From: Eucalyptus grandis
Lineage: Eukaryota; Streptophyta; Magnoliopsida; Myrtales; Myrtaceae
Direction of reading: 5' to 3'
DNA length: 64,000 bases
Assembly (NCBI RefSeq): GCF_016545825.1
Contig: NC_052622.1
Location: 13,645,001 to 13,709,000, forward strand
Shown: positions 10,181 through 21,228 of the stretch, one piece after another
How the letters are laid out: the number at the start of each line of letters is the position of its first letter
Position numbering within the stretch: position 1 is the first letter of the stretch
Notes under the pieces: generated by a model
The model's input: only the letters and a program-made list of their open reading frames with translations
Told to the model about the DNA's origin: nothing
Databases searched by the model: none
Program-made: the position numbers and the translations under genes

Positions 10181-12574
10181 AGTTGCCAAGTCTAGACCTT
10201 TTGCCCCAGGCGAGCTTGTCAAGCTCAATTCAAGCTGAGATTTTTCTAGGGTTTTTGTTTTTTCTTTTTCCCTTTATCCTCTAGTCCAACTTTTTTTCTA
10301 ATTAATGAAGATTTCAAACTACCAAAATCAATTGATCGTCAACTTAGTCCTCAAGACGTAATTTCAACAATTTTGGTTTGTATATCGAAGCCGACTAAAA
10401 TTTGGCTATTTGGTTTGATTTTTTTATTTTATTTTACAAATTGCACTGAATCAAACTCTTTTTATGAGTTATGTCGTAAAGCGAGATTATGGGGAAAATT
10501 CCAAGTAAGGGTTTAAAATGTCTTCATTTGTTCAAATAAAAATATAAAATGAATCTTATTTCAAATAAGAGTCTAAAATAAAGACTTCAAATGAATTTTA
10601 TAAGTAGTTATATTAGTTTGAAAAAAAGGACTTAACTTTCCAATTTGTCAAGAAACTTTTCATCCTTCACCTTTTTTGAATATTTTCGTCTTCTTCTTTT
10701 TTTTGTTTCTTTCTATTTTCCTTTTCTTTTCTTTTTTTTTTCGGTTTTCCATTTCTTCTTCGTTGGTGCTTGGTCTCAAGCAATGGGCAGCCATCGTAAT
10801 GCCCCAAGAGGGTTGGACGAGAGTCACTTTCACAAGCCATAGTTGAGGCCCTCTCGCCAGATATATGCAAGGGCCGCTTTGTCAATGGTTGGCAAGGCTA
10901 CCCTCAAAAGACACAAGTGAGGGTCGCTCATAGCTGGTGAGGGCATGGGTCGAGGTGACCTTTGCCTAGATTTGGCGAGGACGGTGGCCCTCACCTAACA
11001 GTCGACGATCAAACCTTTGTCGGATCTTGTCAATTTTTTTCTTTAAAAAAAAAGAGAGAAAAAAAGAAAAAAATATTTAAAATTAAATTTGTCTTTAAAT
11101 GAAAATGCCTTTAACCAACTAGAATATTTAGCTAGCCAGTGAGGTCATACTCTTATTTTAAACTGCTATAATGTGACATATGAAATGTCTTTATAGTTCA
11201 TGATATTTAGGATATATAATTAGTGTAGTAACTATTAGCAAGAATCGATATGCTCCTAAATACGTATCGAATAATTTTCAAACATTAAATTTTTACTAAG
11301 TTAAGGTTTCCTTATTCTTCTATATCTTTTGTTAATAATTGTAGCGGGTTCAGAATAATTTTCTGATTTACTAACGCTTCAAATGAATATCGATTTCCTT
11401 GATTATTTGTCCAAATTAACATAATATCCCAATCTTATTATTAAACCATGCCATTTGTCACTATGAGAACTTAGACAAATGTCTTCATCTCCACCACATT
11501 TTTTATCCACATGTCTAAATTAAATTCTTTGAACTTATCTATATGACCTCATGCATGACATTATCTTAACCCTAGAAATTTTTTTGTCTACATTTAACTC
11601 TAGTTAATTGGCATAATTACTTTTAACCAAGGCTAATAAATGTTACTTCTAGCCATTCTTAAATATAGAGAATAAGTGTGGAAGACAAGAGATAATGCCT
11701 TATTTCCCTACCTCTTTCACTTGCACCTCCATCTCCCTCACTTCTTCAAGTTCAAGTTTTATTTCACTCTCTCCTTCAAGACAAGGTCCAAACCCCTTCT
11801 CTTTTTTTTTTTTTTTTTCAGTTTAGTGTCTTACAAGGTAAATTCAAAGATTTTCCTTTTATTTTTATCAAATAAGCTTTGTTGTTTTCTAAAGAATGAC
11901 ACTTGTTAATTTTAATAATTATTTTGATTTCAAGGTGAGTAAATGCTTTGTTTGTTGAAGATTTCACTCAAGGTAAGTGAAAAACCTAAGGACTAAGCTA
12001 GAATGATCTACTTAGTACTATTGAGCTTGATTGATTGATTGTTTGTTTATTTACTATAGATTTTATTCTATGCGTGAGTAAGTTGCAATAGTTGTATGTT
12101 AAGTTATAGTGATTGTTGTGCTTGTGGTAAAAAGCTATTCATATGTCTAGAGTGTCTTTGAGAGATTTCTAAAAGGTTTTGGAGCAACTTGAATGGGAAA
12201 AATATGAAGATAGTAAAACTAGGCATAATAAGGGGTGTTTTGGTAAATTTTTGACAAACTATGGGGTAATTTTGAAATTTCGAAAATGGAGATAAGGTTG
12301 CTAACAGGTATATCTTATGTTTTTTAGTTTTCATAAGTGGATTTCTAAGTACCATTAATAAAGGGAATCAAATTGGTTAAAAAAAAAAAAAAAAGAGTTT
12401 AGGGGTTTCAGGGAAAATTCATAATTTCACCAAGTTAACGGATAAATATGCAAAAATTGAAACTTCTGAGGACTGTTCACAGCTTGTGGAATCTTATTAT
12501 GATAAGTGATAAAGTTATTTTTAGAGTTAATAGATGATGTGTAAATTATGTAAAAATTGGAACTAGTTGAACTA
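10181..12574. other. AT-rich intergenic DNA
   Basis: Long T- and A-rich tracts, for example 10690-10745 and 11798-11818. Short frames are low-complexity Phe/Lys-rich and are not called. Confidence 0.5.
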
Positions 12575-12583
12575 ATTAATCAA
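12575..12583. repeat. left 9-bp target site duplication of MULE
   Basis: ATTAATCAA lies directly outside the left inverted repeat and is repeated exactly at 17820-17828. Nine bases is the typical duplication length for Mutator-like elements. Confidence 0.85.
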
Positions 12584-12775
12584 GGGTTAATACCTTAAAA
12601 AACCCCAAACCGGTACACCTATGACAAATTTACCTCAAACTATTTTTGACCACCAAAAACCCCAAACTGGTACATATGTGACAGATCTACCCTCCGTTAG
12701 CTTATGTTCGATTTTTTCATTAATTTTGCTGACGTGGTTGCTGACGTGGCAAGCCATGTGGAAATTCATAAGTTT
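12584..12775 (+). repeat. left terminal inverted repeat of MULE
   Basis: About 192 bp that match the reverse complement of 17627-17819, with scattered mismatches. The match ends just after GAAATTCATAAGTTT. It includes the repeated motif AAACCCCAAACTGGTACA. Confidence 0.85.
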
Positions 12776-12784
12776 AATACCATT

Positions 12785-13168
12785 AAAAACCCCAAACTGG
12801 TATATTTATGACAAATTTACCCCAAACGGGTATATTTATAACAAATTTACCCCAAGCTGATATATTTACGACAAATTTACTCTAAATTAATTTTTTCGAT
12901 CATAAAAAACCTAAATTGGTACACGTGCGGCACATTTACCATCTTTCAATTTTCCCAAATTTGACTGAGTTGTGATTTCCAATCAATTTTATTTTCCGGA
13001 TTACTCTAACATTGCATTCATATCATTAATACTTGATTTTTTTTATTGGAATCATTATTAGAAAACTATTCAAAGGCTACCAAATGTGCACTTCATTCTT
13101 GTGCCGGGAAGATGCCCATTAACTAAAAGATGGACAGATCGCTTGCGCACATATACAAAAGAATCACA
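12785..13168 (+). repeat. left arm of inner foldback structure
   Basis: About 384 bp forming an imperfect inverted repeat with 13466-13851. Its outer end carries three tandem 30-bp units (12791-12880), each built on AAACTGGTATATTTATGACA. The loop between the arms is about 297 bp and has no gene. The arm ends share the AAACCCCAAACTGGTA motif with the outer element, so this is probably a related non-autonomous element nested inside it. No clear separate target duplication was found. Confidence 0.7.
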
Positions 13169-13465
13169 CTCAAAGCACACCTGAAATTAACGACAAACAT
13201 AAGTAATTTTGGTTCCGGCATTTCAACGAGCATGTGATGTACGAGTCACTCATACCATTCACATGCAAGTTCCATGTTAAAATTTTGACACTTACGATTC
13301 AAGGTAAGAAAGACTACGTAACGCTAATAAGGACCAGCAAAGTAAGAGTGATATGTAAGCGTACAAACAGATTGCGGACAAGTAGTAAACCATGTGGGGC
13401 TGAGACATATAAACATAAAGCCAAGTTTGTCACAAACCAAAAAAAAGTTAAGCAATCACAATATG

Positions 13466-13851
13466 TGCACTTCTTTTGTATATGTGCGCAAGCAATTTGT
13501 CCATCTTTTAGTTAATGGGTATCCTCTCGGCACAAGAATGAAGTGCACATTTGGTAGTCTTTGAATATTCTCTAATAATGATTCCAATAAAAAGAAAAAA
13601 AATTAAGTATTAATGATATGGAGGCAATGTTAGAGTAATCCGGAAAATAAAATTGATTGTACATCACAACTCAGTCAAATTTGGGAAAATTGAAAGATGG
13701 TAAATGTGCTGCACGTGTACCAATTTAGGTTTTTTATGATCGAAAAATTTAATTTAGAGTAAATTTGTCGTAAATATATCAGCTTGGGATAAATTTGTCA
13801 TAAATATACCAGTTTAGTGTAAATTTGTCATAAATATACCAGTTTGGGGTT
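13466..13851 (-). repeat. right arm of inner foldback structure
   Basis: Inverted partner of 12785-13168, again with three tandem 30-bp units at its outer end (about 13760-13850). The two arms have many small differences, so the palindrome is not recent. Confidence 0.7.
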
Positions 13852-13855
13852 TTGT

Positions 13856-14185
13856 CATGGATCTCGGTTCTTTTTCTAAGTCTTGTTTCCAACATGTAGG
13901 ATGATAGAACCAATTTAAAAATGCTAAAAGATTTCTATCACATTCTTTTTCAATGTTTCTTCCGAGCAGGAATATCCTTGTGAGGTTGGCAATGAATCTT
14001 CTGGTTGAGATTTCAAAAGCTATTAGATACTTATTGGTTAAGTACCATAATAACGTTTTGAGCTGTTCAGAGAAATCATCTTCCTTCCAGATAAGAGGAT
14101 GAATGAATGGATAATTCATATTTAATCCAAAAGGATAAAGAATCGAACCTCCATTGAATCTGAATAGGTACGTGGGCTTTGCCAC
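13856..14185 (-). pseudogene. caulimovirid C-terminal extension
   Basis: A frame downstream of RNase H continues for about 110 residues, with Trp/Tyr/Phe-rich composition. It stays in a consistent frame until it runs into the foldback arm at 13855, where unrelated repeat sequence supplies the stop. I do not recognise a named domain. Confidence 0.45.
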
Positions 14186-14240
14186 ATGAGGTTCTCCAAG
14201 TTCTCGGCAAGGCTGTCTTTCGGATTTCTTGAATAATCTC

Positions 14241-14747
14241 CTAGGGGTATTTCCAACTTTGTGAATCTTTGATGTTCTCGATTTTGTATTTTACTCCATG
14301 GTTGAGCATATGGAAGTTGATCTCGGCTGGTGCTTTTGGCCTTGATAAGAAGTCAGCAAGTACATTCTTCTTTCCAGGAATATGCTTAGTTTCAAAGGAG
14401 TATTTTGAAAACCATTCAGCCCATCGAAGCAGTTGGGAATTTGGAATCTGTTTCTGTTTAAACTTGGTCATCTGGGGGAAAGATGCCATGTCTAATTCCA
14501 CTAGAAAGTGGTGGCCTATGAGATGAAATTCGAACTTTTTGATTCCATTTTTTACTGCTAAGATTTCTTTGAAAGTGGAATGGTAATGCATTTCAGCTTG
14601 GGAAAACTTTCCACTTTTATGAGCACAGAGGAGTCTCTTACCATCAATTTCTTCAAAAAGAACAGCTGCCCAGTATTCGTCACTAGCGTCAGTTTGGAGA
14701 ATTCTTTTGCATGTTGATGGTATTTGTAATGGTGGGAGATTCTGCAT
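14241..14747 (-). pseudogene. caulimovirid RNase H domain
   Basis: A 168-residue open frame with the RNase H signature: the first catalytic Asp in QTDASDEYW, the Glu in a FKEILAVKNGI segment, then the HFLVELD segment, and the end motif KKNVLADFLSR shared by caulimovirid and gypsy RNase H domains. The frame is separated from the RT frame by stops near 14814-15062, where the RT thumb is encoded in another frame. Confidence 0.8.
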
Positions 14748-14813
14748 AATCTCCTTAAGTTCAAAAGCCGATTTGCTTTGGTCGAGTTTTTTCCCAAGGT
14801 GGGGAATTCTTCT

Positions 14814-15062
14814 TCAGCATGGATTGCAAAGGGATCGAAGCTTTGTAATGTTTGGGACAAAAACCCTGAGATAATTAATTATCCCAAGAAATTGCTGAAC
14901 TTGCTTTGTTGTGAAGTTATCCTGAGGAAACTTCAATAATTCTTGAGCGATATGTGACCCTGGGTAGTATGTACCTTTGTTAAGGTGCATACCAAGAAAT
15001 TCGATTTCTGTTTGGGCAATATTCATCTTCCTTTGGGAAAGCATAATACCATGCTTTTTCAC
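14814..15062 (-). pseudogene. caulimovirid RT thumb/connection segment
   Basis: An 82-residue frame containing the RT downstream motif IEFLGMHLNKG and the connection motif QFLGIINYLRVFVPN. It continues the RT of 15059-15961 after a frame break at about 15059-15062. Confidence 0.75.
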
Positions 15063-15961
15063 AATTTCTGCAAACTCCTCAAGGAGTTGACAGGTGTGAA
15101 GCTCATCGGGATGTAGAGCAGAATATCGTCAATGTATACGGCTGCACTTGATAAAATTGGCTGGAAGATGCGACACATGGCCTTTTGGAAAAGGGATGGT
15201 GCTACCTTTAAGCCAAAAGGAAGAACTTTACATTGGAAGTGCTGGTTCGGAATACAGAATCCTGTTTTAGATCTGTCTTCAAGATGAATGCCCAATTGCC
15301 AAAATCCGGCTTTGAGGTCGAATTTGGAATAAATGTGGGCCTTGGTTAGACCACTAAAGAGAGAATCTCTAGATGGTAAAGGGAATTTATCATCTTGGAG
15401 GAAAAGATTGAGCGGTTGATAGTTGATTACCAATCTCATTTTTCCTTTGTTTTGCTCGGCACGCTTATTGACATAAAAGGCCTCACAAGCCCATTGTGAG
15501 TCGGAAACTTCAATAAGGCCTTGTTGCAAAAGTTCCGAGCATTCCCTTTGAGCTAGAACCAAATGTTCTGGCTTCATTCCCATGTGGCTCGCCCTGGTTG
15601 GGTTTATGTCTTCATTTTTCTTGAAAGGAAGGCGAACAAAGAACTCTAGGTTTTCCCATAAAGGATGGGAACACTTTTGAGCGAATTCTGCATGGGATTC
15701 TGAACAAGATTCTAACAACTTCTGCATAATTGGATCTAGCAGACTCATTTGGATGGAAAAGAGTCTTTGGATATTGACAAACTCAGAGAATTGATCTTTA
15801 TATCTAAGACCTTTACCAGGAATGATGCGAAGCTGTGAGATTTGAGTCATGATGTCCCACCCAATTATCAGGTCTTTATTGGGAAGGTTAGATCCAAAAA
15901 TATTTGCGGTTATGGAGCATTTGCGGGAAGAACTGGGCAGATTACAAGAGTGGTTCGACAT
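15059..15961 (-). pseudogene. caulimovirid protease end and RT palm/fingers
   Basis: A 300-residue open frame. The first third is the region after the protease (DLIIGWDIM). Then come RT fingers and palm: MRLVINYQPLN, FDLKAGFWQ, the LPFGLKVAPSLFQ motif, and the catalytic YIDDIL near 15124-15139. All RT catalytic Asp residues visible here are intact. The frame is lost just after YIDDIL, so no full RT can be read. It is long for a decayed copy, which suggests a fairly young or slowly decaying insertion. Confidence 0.85.
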
Positions 15962-16029
15962 TGGTGGAGAAAGTATCTCTGACCTTGAAATTGAAATATC
16001 TAGTGTAAGGAGTCCAGAATTCTTCAGGA

Positions 16030-16423
16030 AGAACTTTGGTGTCTAAGATTGAACAACTTGCTCCTGTGTCAATGAGAGCAATAGTAGTGATAGGTTTGGC
16101 AAACTTTGATGTGAGGATTTTTACGGGGAAGTGTGGACAGTGAGTTTGACTTGAAAATATGTCAAGGTTTGGTTACGGGATGATGGTGATATATAGAAAA
16201 TATCTTCGACTACGAGTCGACTCGGTCTCACCGGAAGTTTGGTAAAAGGGAATGGCACAAAGAGTTTGTTCAGATGGTTCTTTTCTCGGTTGAGGACAAG
16301 TTTTGGCAAAATGTCCTTTCTGATTGCAAATGTAGCAACGGTTTGATTTTTTGTGGCTTGTGCGATCCTTTCTTTTGCGTAGGTATCGCCATTTCTTCTT
16401 TTTCCGGAAATGCTTGGAGCCAT
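16030..16423 (-). pseudogene. caulimovirid CCHC zinc knuckle and protease active site
   Basis: The minus strand encodes a CCHC knuckle (CYICNQKGHFAKTC, near 16305-16350), the RNA-binding part of the capsid protein, followed downstream by the retropepsin active site DTGAS near 16060-16074. They sit on either side of an in-frame stop near 16175. A Lys-rich stretch precedes the knuckle, as in caulimovirid coat proteins. Confidence 0.75.
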
Positions 16424-16512
16424 GTTTGGATTTCTTTATCCAAAACTTCTTATAGTGTTTCTTCTTCCGGGAATACTTGCCACATGTACCATCACAGTCT
16501 TGCTTGGAGCAT

Positions 16513-17244
16513 TTAATTTTCAGCTCCGACGGAGCAAGCGGTCGAGGCGTTTGTCATCCGTGATGTATGTTCGAACCATCGGCATTTTAAGCATAATTCT
16601 TCTAGGCATAGATGGATTTCTTGTTGTATTTCTCCCAAGGGAATATCTTGTACTCGCCTTTGTTTTCCGAAGAACAATCTTTCAACCATCTGGGATAGTT
16701 CTTTCGGGATGGAAGTAAGGAAAACATGCTTCAAATTTGGGTCTGCTCCAACTTGATAAAAGGTTTGAAGCATTAATTTAAAATGCTTATCAAGATGTTT
16801 CTTCTGGAGGGAGCAGCATCGTCTTTCAAAAAACTCTCTTCTTTTTATCTCTATGAGATCACCGGGTTTTCCCACAAAGACATGATATAAGAGAGTGATG
16901 GCATGACTGAAATTAGGTGACATCAGAAAATGGATCTGGTCTTGTTCTGAAAGTGATTGCCACCAAAGCTTCAAGCTTCCTGTGAATCTTGTAACGAAGT
17001 TGTACAAGACGTCATTCATATCATGGTTGGTGATAGACTGGGTATTCAGCCAAGTATGAAATTCTTCAAGCCTTGTCGGCCATTTCTGATAAGGAATATC
17101 ATCAATGGTGAAGAATTGTTTTGATGCGATGGACACATGCTGAGTAGGATTGCTTGTCTGACCCATTTCTAGGTCAAAATAATTTGATTCCATGTCATCA
17201 TCTTGAGGGTCAGCCATGAATATTGATGAAGTAACTGGTGCCAT
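16513..17244 (-). pseudogene. caulimovirid coat-protein region
   Basis: A 243-residue frame. Residues 1-60 are acidic and low-complexity. Residues 60-215 look like the caulimovirid/retroelement capsid core: a WL-rich helix, FTGSLKLWWQSL, EIKRREFFERRC and a segment ending SIPKELSQMVE. It corresponds to the capsid region upstream of the zinc knuckle. The frame shifts before the knuckle, so coat protein and knuckle are no longer joined. Confidence 0.7.
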
Positions 17245-17626
17245 GGGGAGGGTATCGACTGTGGGAATTGAGAAGGATGAGGAGGAGGAAAGGGATACTG
17301 AAGATTCTGTTTCAGTATCATGAGAAGTTTGCTTTACTGGGAGTAGAGTCTGTGTTTCTGGATTAGGAGGATGAGGTTGTTCAGGCTGTTGGATAACAAA
17401 GTCGGGTTCTGGTGCCTAAATCTTTTAGAAAAGATTCTAATGGATTTGATAGCATCATTTGATCGGCCTTTCTCTTATAACAATGGAACTTGATCCCGTA
17501 GGTGGTACCTTTTCTTTCCCCTTTTCCTTCTGCAGGGCTTTAAGGCGATTTCGTATGTCTGCCATATCCAGTTCTCTTCTGTAAGGATCTGAAAGGGCGA
17601 TGTTGAAATTGGGGTATAGAGTGACA

Positions 17627-17819
17627 AAACTTATGAATTTCCACATGGCTTGCCACGTCGGCAACCGCGTCGGATAAATTAACGAAAAATCGAACGGAAG
17701 CTAACGGAGGGTAGATCTGTCACATATGTACCAGTTTGGGGTTTTTTGTGGTCAAAAAAATAGTTTGGGGTAAATTTGTCACAGGTGTATCAGTTTGGGG
17801 TTTTTTAGGGTATTAACCC
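17627..17819 (-). repeat. right terminal inverted repeat of MULE
   Basis: Reverse-complement partner of 12584-12775, ending GGTATTAACCC at 17819. The 9-bp duplication follows at 17820-17828. Confidence 0.85.
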
Positions 17820-17828
17820 ATTAATCAA
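17820..17828. repeat. right 9-bp target site duplication of MULE
   Basis: ATTAATCAA, identical to 12575-12583. Confidence 0.85.
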
Positions 17829-18089
17829 AAATGAGTTGTTTTAATAGTTTTGTAAAATATGTGGGGTGTCTATTGTGTAAATAAAATGTTAGTATGTCTT
17901 ATATAACAAAAAGGATAGCTTTTAGTTTCTAATTTGATTAATATTACTTGGTCGGTTGAAAATCGGAAGTTAGGGGTAAATTTATAAATTGAGAATTTTT
18001 ACTAGGGCAATAGTCAAGTTTTTAAGAATTTGGAATTATAGAAAATACTCCTTAGTTTTGTGGAAAAAGTGAGCTTAATCAAGGGTGGT
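17829..18089. other. AT-rich spacer between MULE and element A
   Basis: Nothing recognised. The last bases GTGGT (18085-18089) would be the left 5-bp target duplication of element A, but the right copy is not visible in the window. Confidence 0.4.
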
Positions 18090-21000
18090 TGTTGACACCT
18101 AATTTAAACTCATCTTTGATTATAGAGGGAAATTTTGAAAAAAAGCTTTGAATTGAAAAATGCAACAGTCGTGTGATTTTGGAGCCGCATTTTTGTTGAA
18201 GAAAGTTGAGTGAATATTGGGAAATCTTCAACAACTTTGAGAGCTTTCATTATAAAATGCGAGGCTTCAGAATCGAGAGGGGGGCTACTTTTCGTCAAAA
18301 ATTGAAAAGTGAGAAAAGAGAAAACAGAGGAGGGGTTTCAGTTTTGAGGGAAAAGAAGAAAAGTCAAAAGAAAAAGGGGAGAAAGCGAAAGTGACCGGTC
18401 ATTGGGAAGGAAAAGGAAAGAAAAGGGAAAGAAAAACAAACAAAAAAGTTGACAAGACCCTTCTGTTCACCTTCTTCCCCCATCCGCATCTGCTCGGCCA
18501 ATCATCCGCTTCTACTCTACACGGCATCGCCGCTCGTCCGCCACCGCACCACCATCATGCGAACACCGCCGTAGCAGCAAGCCCGAGCCGATCGTCGCCA
18601 GCGACGCCTCCACAGTCATCAATTCCACGCCTGCCACCGCACCGGCGTTTCTTCTGCACCAACGCCCCCAGTCGCCGGTTCCCTGCTCCGTCTCCGCCCA
18701 AGTTGGACTGCTGTTGCTCGAACACCGCCCCTACCCGTGTCTCTGTCCACGGCGACATTCCAACGCCTGCAACACCGTCGACGCCCGTACCAGTAACCTG
18801 CGCAACTACCGCCACCGTGCCTACTGCCCATAGCCGAGCGGCGCTCACCTCTGCTGGTCCTGCCTCCTCTGCAGTCGGCGAACTTGCACCTACGCGCCTC
18901 CGCCACTGCCCGATTTGCCACACCGGTGACCCGCAACCCCACTGCACGCCGCTCGAACCTCCGTCTCAGCAGCTCGCCTCCGCAGCACCTCGCCTCCTGC
19001 TCGCTCGGTGGCCGGAGCCCGCCGTACCCGACACCTGCGCCTTGCCTCCGGCGACCCGCGAGCCCAAATGCCTGCAGTGCTCGTGTTCAGCTCCACTCGC
19101 TGAACTCCCCTCCGACGAAGTCACTGTCTTGCTGCACCGCGACACCATTGCTCTGCGCCTCTGCTCAAGCCCGAACCAGTCACTGATTTTTTTTTGCTGC
19201 AACTCCGAATTGCCGGACCTCGCCGGAGCTCCGCACCTCCGCAACCTCCAATCGACGGTGACGCCACCGTTATAGTTGCCGCCCTTCACTGGAGTGGAGC
19301 CGGTGACCAGCCACACGAGCACAAGCCGTGCTTGCGAAGAAAAAAAAAGAAAGGAAAAAACAAAAGAAAAAGGAAAAGCAAATTAGGTAGTATATTTTTA
19401 TTTTTTATTTTTTACTTATTTCATGTTATGTTAGCTTATTTTTTAAGTTTAATTATTTGAATTGTAGTATTGTATGTCAATATTTGTAGACCTTGTAGAC
19501 ATTAGGAGTTTTATCCCAAATTAAGGTAATTATTAATTTGACCTGTAAGACGTCGGGTTATTTTTTTTTAATTACTTTAATTTCCATGAATTTTGATAAC
19601 ATTTCAATCATTAAATCATTATAGAGTTAAAATAATTGTTAATTTAATCCGTGAGACAACGGATTATTTTTTCATTATTTTAATTCTTATCTTCATTCTT
19701 TTAAAATAATTACTTGCTTGGAAAGATCAAAAAATCAAAAATAAAAAAAAATCAAGAAAATACATAAAAATCTACATATTGCATTAGAGCATTTAGGTTT
19801 ACTAAATTAGAATTGCATTTATAGGATTATAATTTTTAGATTATACTTTTAGATGGGTGATTTTTGTTAGGGCTAATTTTAATAATGTTGGCATGTCTTG
19901 ATTTTTTTATATAGCTTTTAAGATAAGATATAGTTTAAGTTAAATTGATTCCTAAAATAAATTAGAATATTATTCACTTTAATTAGTTTCATTATTCTTT
20001 ATTAATTCCGAATTTCAATAAAAAAATCCAAAAAATATTAGGTACATATTAATTAATTTGCATAATAGGTTTAACTAGAATTTGATTAGTAAAATATGGT
20101 CATATCTAGAACTTAGGTACTTAGGTCCATACACATTTCACATTTAAAGCAATGCATTTTATTTTTTTAGATTCATATAAGATTAGGTTAATTTTTCTTT
20201 AATAAAACAAAAAAGAGAATAAAAAATGTTATTTAGGTCATATAAATCACACCACATGTTGCACTCTAGTTAGTGGGTCACGGATTAATGTTTTAATATT
20301 CCCATCATGTAGTTTTTTTTTTTTTTAATAAAAGGCCTGAGATTAACATTGCACCATTAAGTTACTTTCTTTTCAATAAAAAACATTATGTCATTAAAAA
20401 AGAAAAGAAGAAGAAGAGAAGATCATTTCCTAGATTACTTAATAGGTTAATTCATAATTAATCTCATTTCATATCATCCTTATTTAGCATAGGTTGCATA
20501 TATGCATTAAAAATTGAATCATCATTAAAAAAAAATCATAAAAAGCTTGCATGTAGAAATACTATATCATTCATCCCATATCACGTAGCACATGCATATT
20601 TAGGATTATATAAATTAGATTGCATACATATAGTGATAAGTTTAAGTTATGCCACGTGAATTGCATCTCATATGTCATTAAAGTAAAACTCATGCATATC
20701 AAATTTAAATTAAGATTGCATACAATTAACATTTTTTTAAAAAAAAAAAGAAAAATTAGGTATCATGTCATGTAGAAATCATGTTTAGGGCATGCATTTT
20801 TATTAGCATTTTTATTGAATGTTATTTTATTGATTGTGCACTCGCATGACCACCATTTGTATGTTAGTAGTTTAAGTTTAAATTAATCAACATTGCCTGC
20901 AAAATATTTTTAAAAATAAAAGGTACCGAAAGGGCGTTAGACTAATCTAGCGTAACCATGTCCCCGGACCTACTGAATCTCTGGTTCGCAATAGTAAAGT

Positions 21001-21206
21001 ATTCTCCCATACTTTACTTGGGTTTCTAACCAACCATAATTGGTTAGTGGCGGCTCCAAATTGAGTATAATTGCATGTTTGAAGAGATTAATTTCTTAAT
21101 ATCAAGTCGCGATTGGTAGGACTTGGGAGGGTCCGCGCCAAGTCTTCGGACTTAGTAATCCATTAGCCTCTTCTTTAGGTAATTCACCATCGAGAAGGTC
21201 GCGACA
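18090..21206 (+). repeat. 5' LTR of element A
   Basis: Starts TGTTGACACCT and ends GGTCGCGACA, an imperfect inverted pair with TG..CA ends, directly followed by GCT and the primer site. It has a GC-rich island (18480-19320) giving low-complexity Pro/Arg frames on both strands, then an AT-rich part, then the conserved hairpin module at 20922-21134. It is longer than the B, C and D LTRs and similar to them mainly in the last 300 bp. Confidence 0.8.
20922..21134 (+). other. LTR four-hairpin RNA module, element A version
   Basis: After GGTACCGAAAGGGC come four inverted repeats: H1 CGTTAGA/TCTAGCG (20935-20952), H2 AGTAAAGTAT/ATACTTTACT (20993-21018), H3 CTAACCAA/TTGGTTAG (21026-21047) and H4 GGACT/GGTCC around the loop TGGGAG (21119-21134). 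The same order occurs in B, C and D with different but still paired stem bases. Confidence 0.75.
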
Positions 21207-21209
21207 GCT

Positions 21210-21228
21210 TGGCGACTCCACTGGGGAC
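21210..21228 (+). other. primer binding site of element A
   Basis: TGGCGACTCCACTGGGGAC lies 3 bp after the LTR end. It fits the 3' end of a plant tRNA-Arg (ending ..GAGTCGCCA), the primer type known for Ogre/Tat elements. Confidence 0.75.

Larger units (their letters stand above)
13856..17625 (-). pseudogene. endogenous caulimovirid (pararetrovirus) fragment
   Basis: On the minus strand, from 17625 downward, the order is a basic coiled-coil-like segment, coat protein, CCHC zinc knuckle, aspartic protease, reverse transcriptase, RNase H and a C-terminal extension. This is the order of a caulimovirid capsid-polymerase polyprotein. No movement protein domain or viral intergenic region is present, so it is a partial genome. 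Frame changes and stops separate the parts: the coat, knuckle, RT and RNase H lie in separate open frames. The copy is therefore not able to encode the polyprotein. The genus cannot be assigned safely from sequence alone. It sits as cargo between the inner foldback and the right end of the MULE. Confidence 0.85.
12584..17819. mobile_element. Mutator-like element carrying pararetroviral DNA
   Basis: The element is 5236 bp and bounded by long inverted repeats starting GGGTTAATACC on both ends, with a perfect 9-bp flanking duplication ATTAATCAA. It encodes no Mutator transposase that I can see, so it is non-autonomous. Inside are a smaller foldback structure (12785-13851) and a minus-strand pararetrovirus fragment (13856-17625) that abuts the foldback on one side and the right inverted repeat on the other. 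This is the arrangement of a Pack-MULE, an element that has picked up foreign DNA between its ends. An alternative is insertion of viral DNA into a resident MULE. The abrupt fit of cargo to both internal edges favours capture but does not prove it. Confidence 0.8.

Noticed and set aside
18391..19275. 294-residue open frame in LTR A, and similar long frames in the other LTRs (26083-27048, 34458-35558, 49378-50163)
   Set aside because: They lie in CpG-rich LTR islands, are open on both strands, are Pro/Ala/Arg-rich low complexity and do not keep one frame among the four LTRs.
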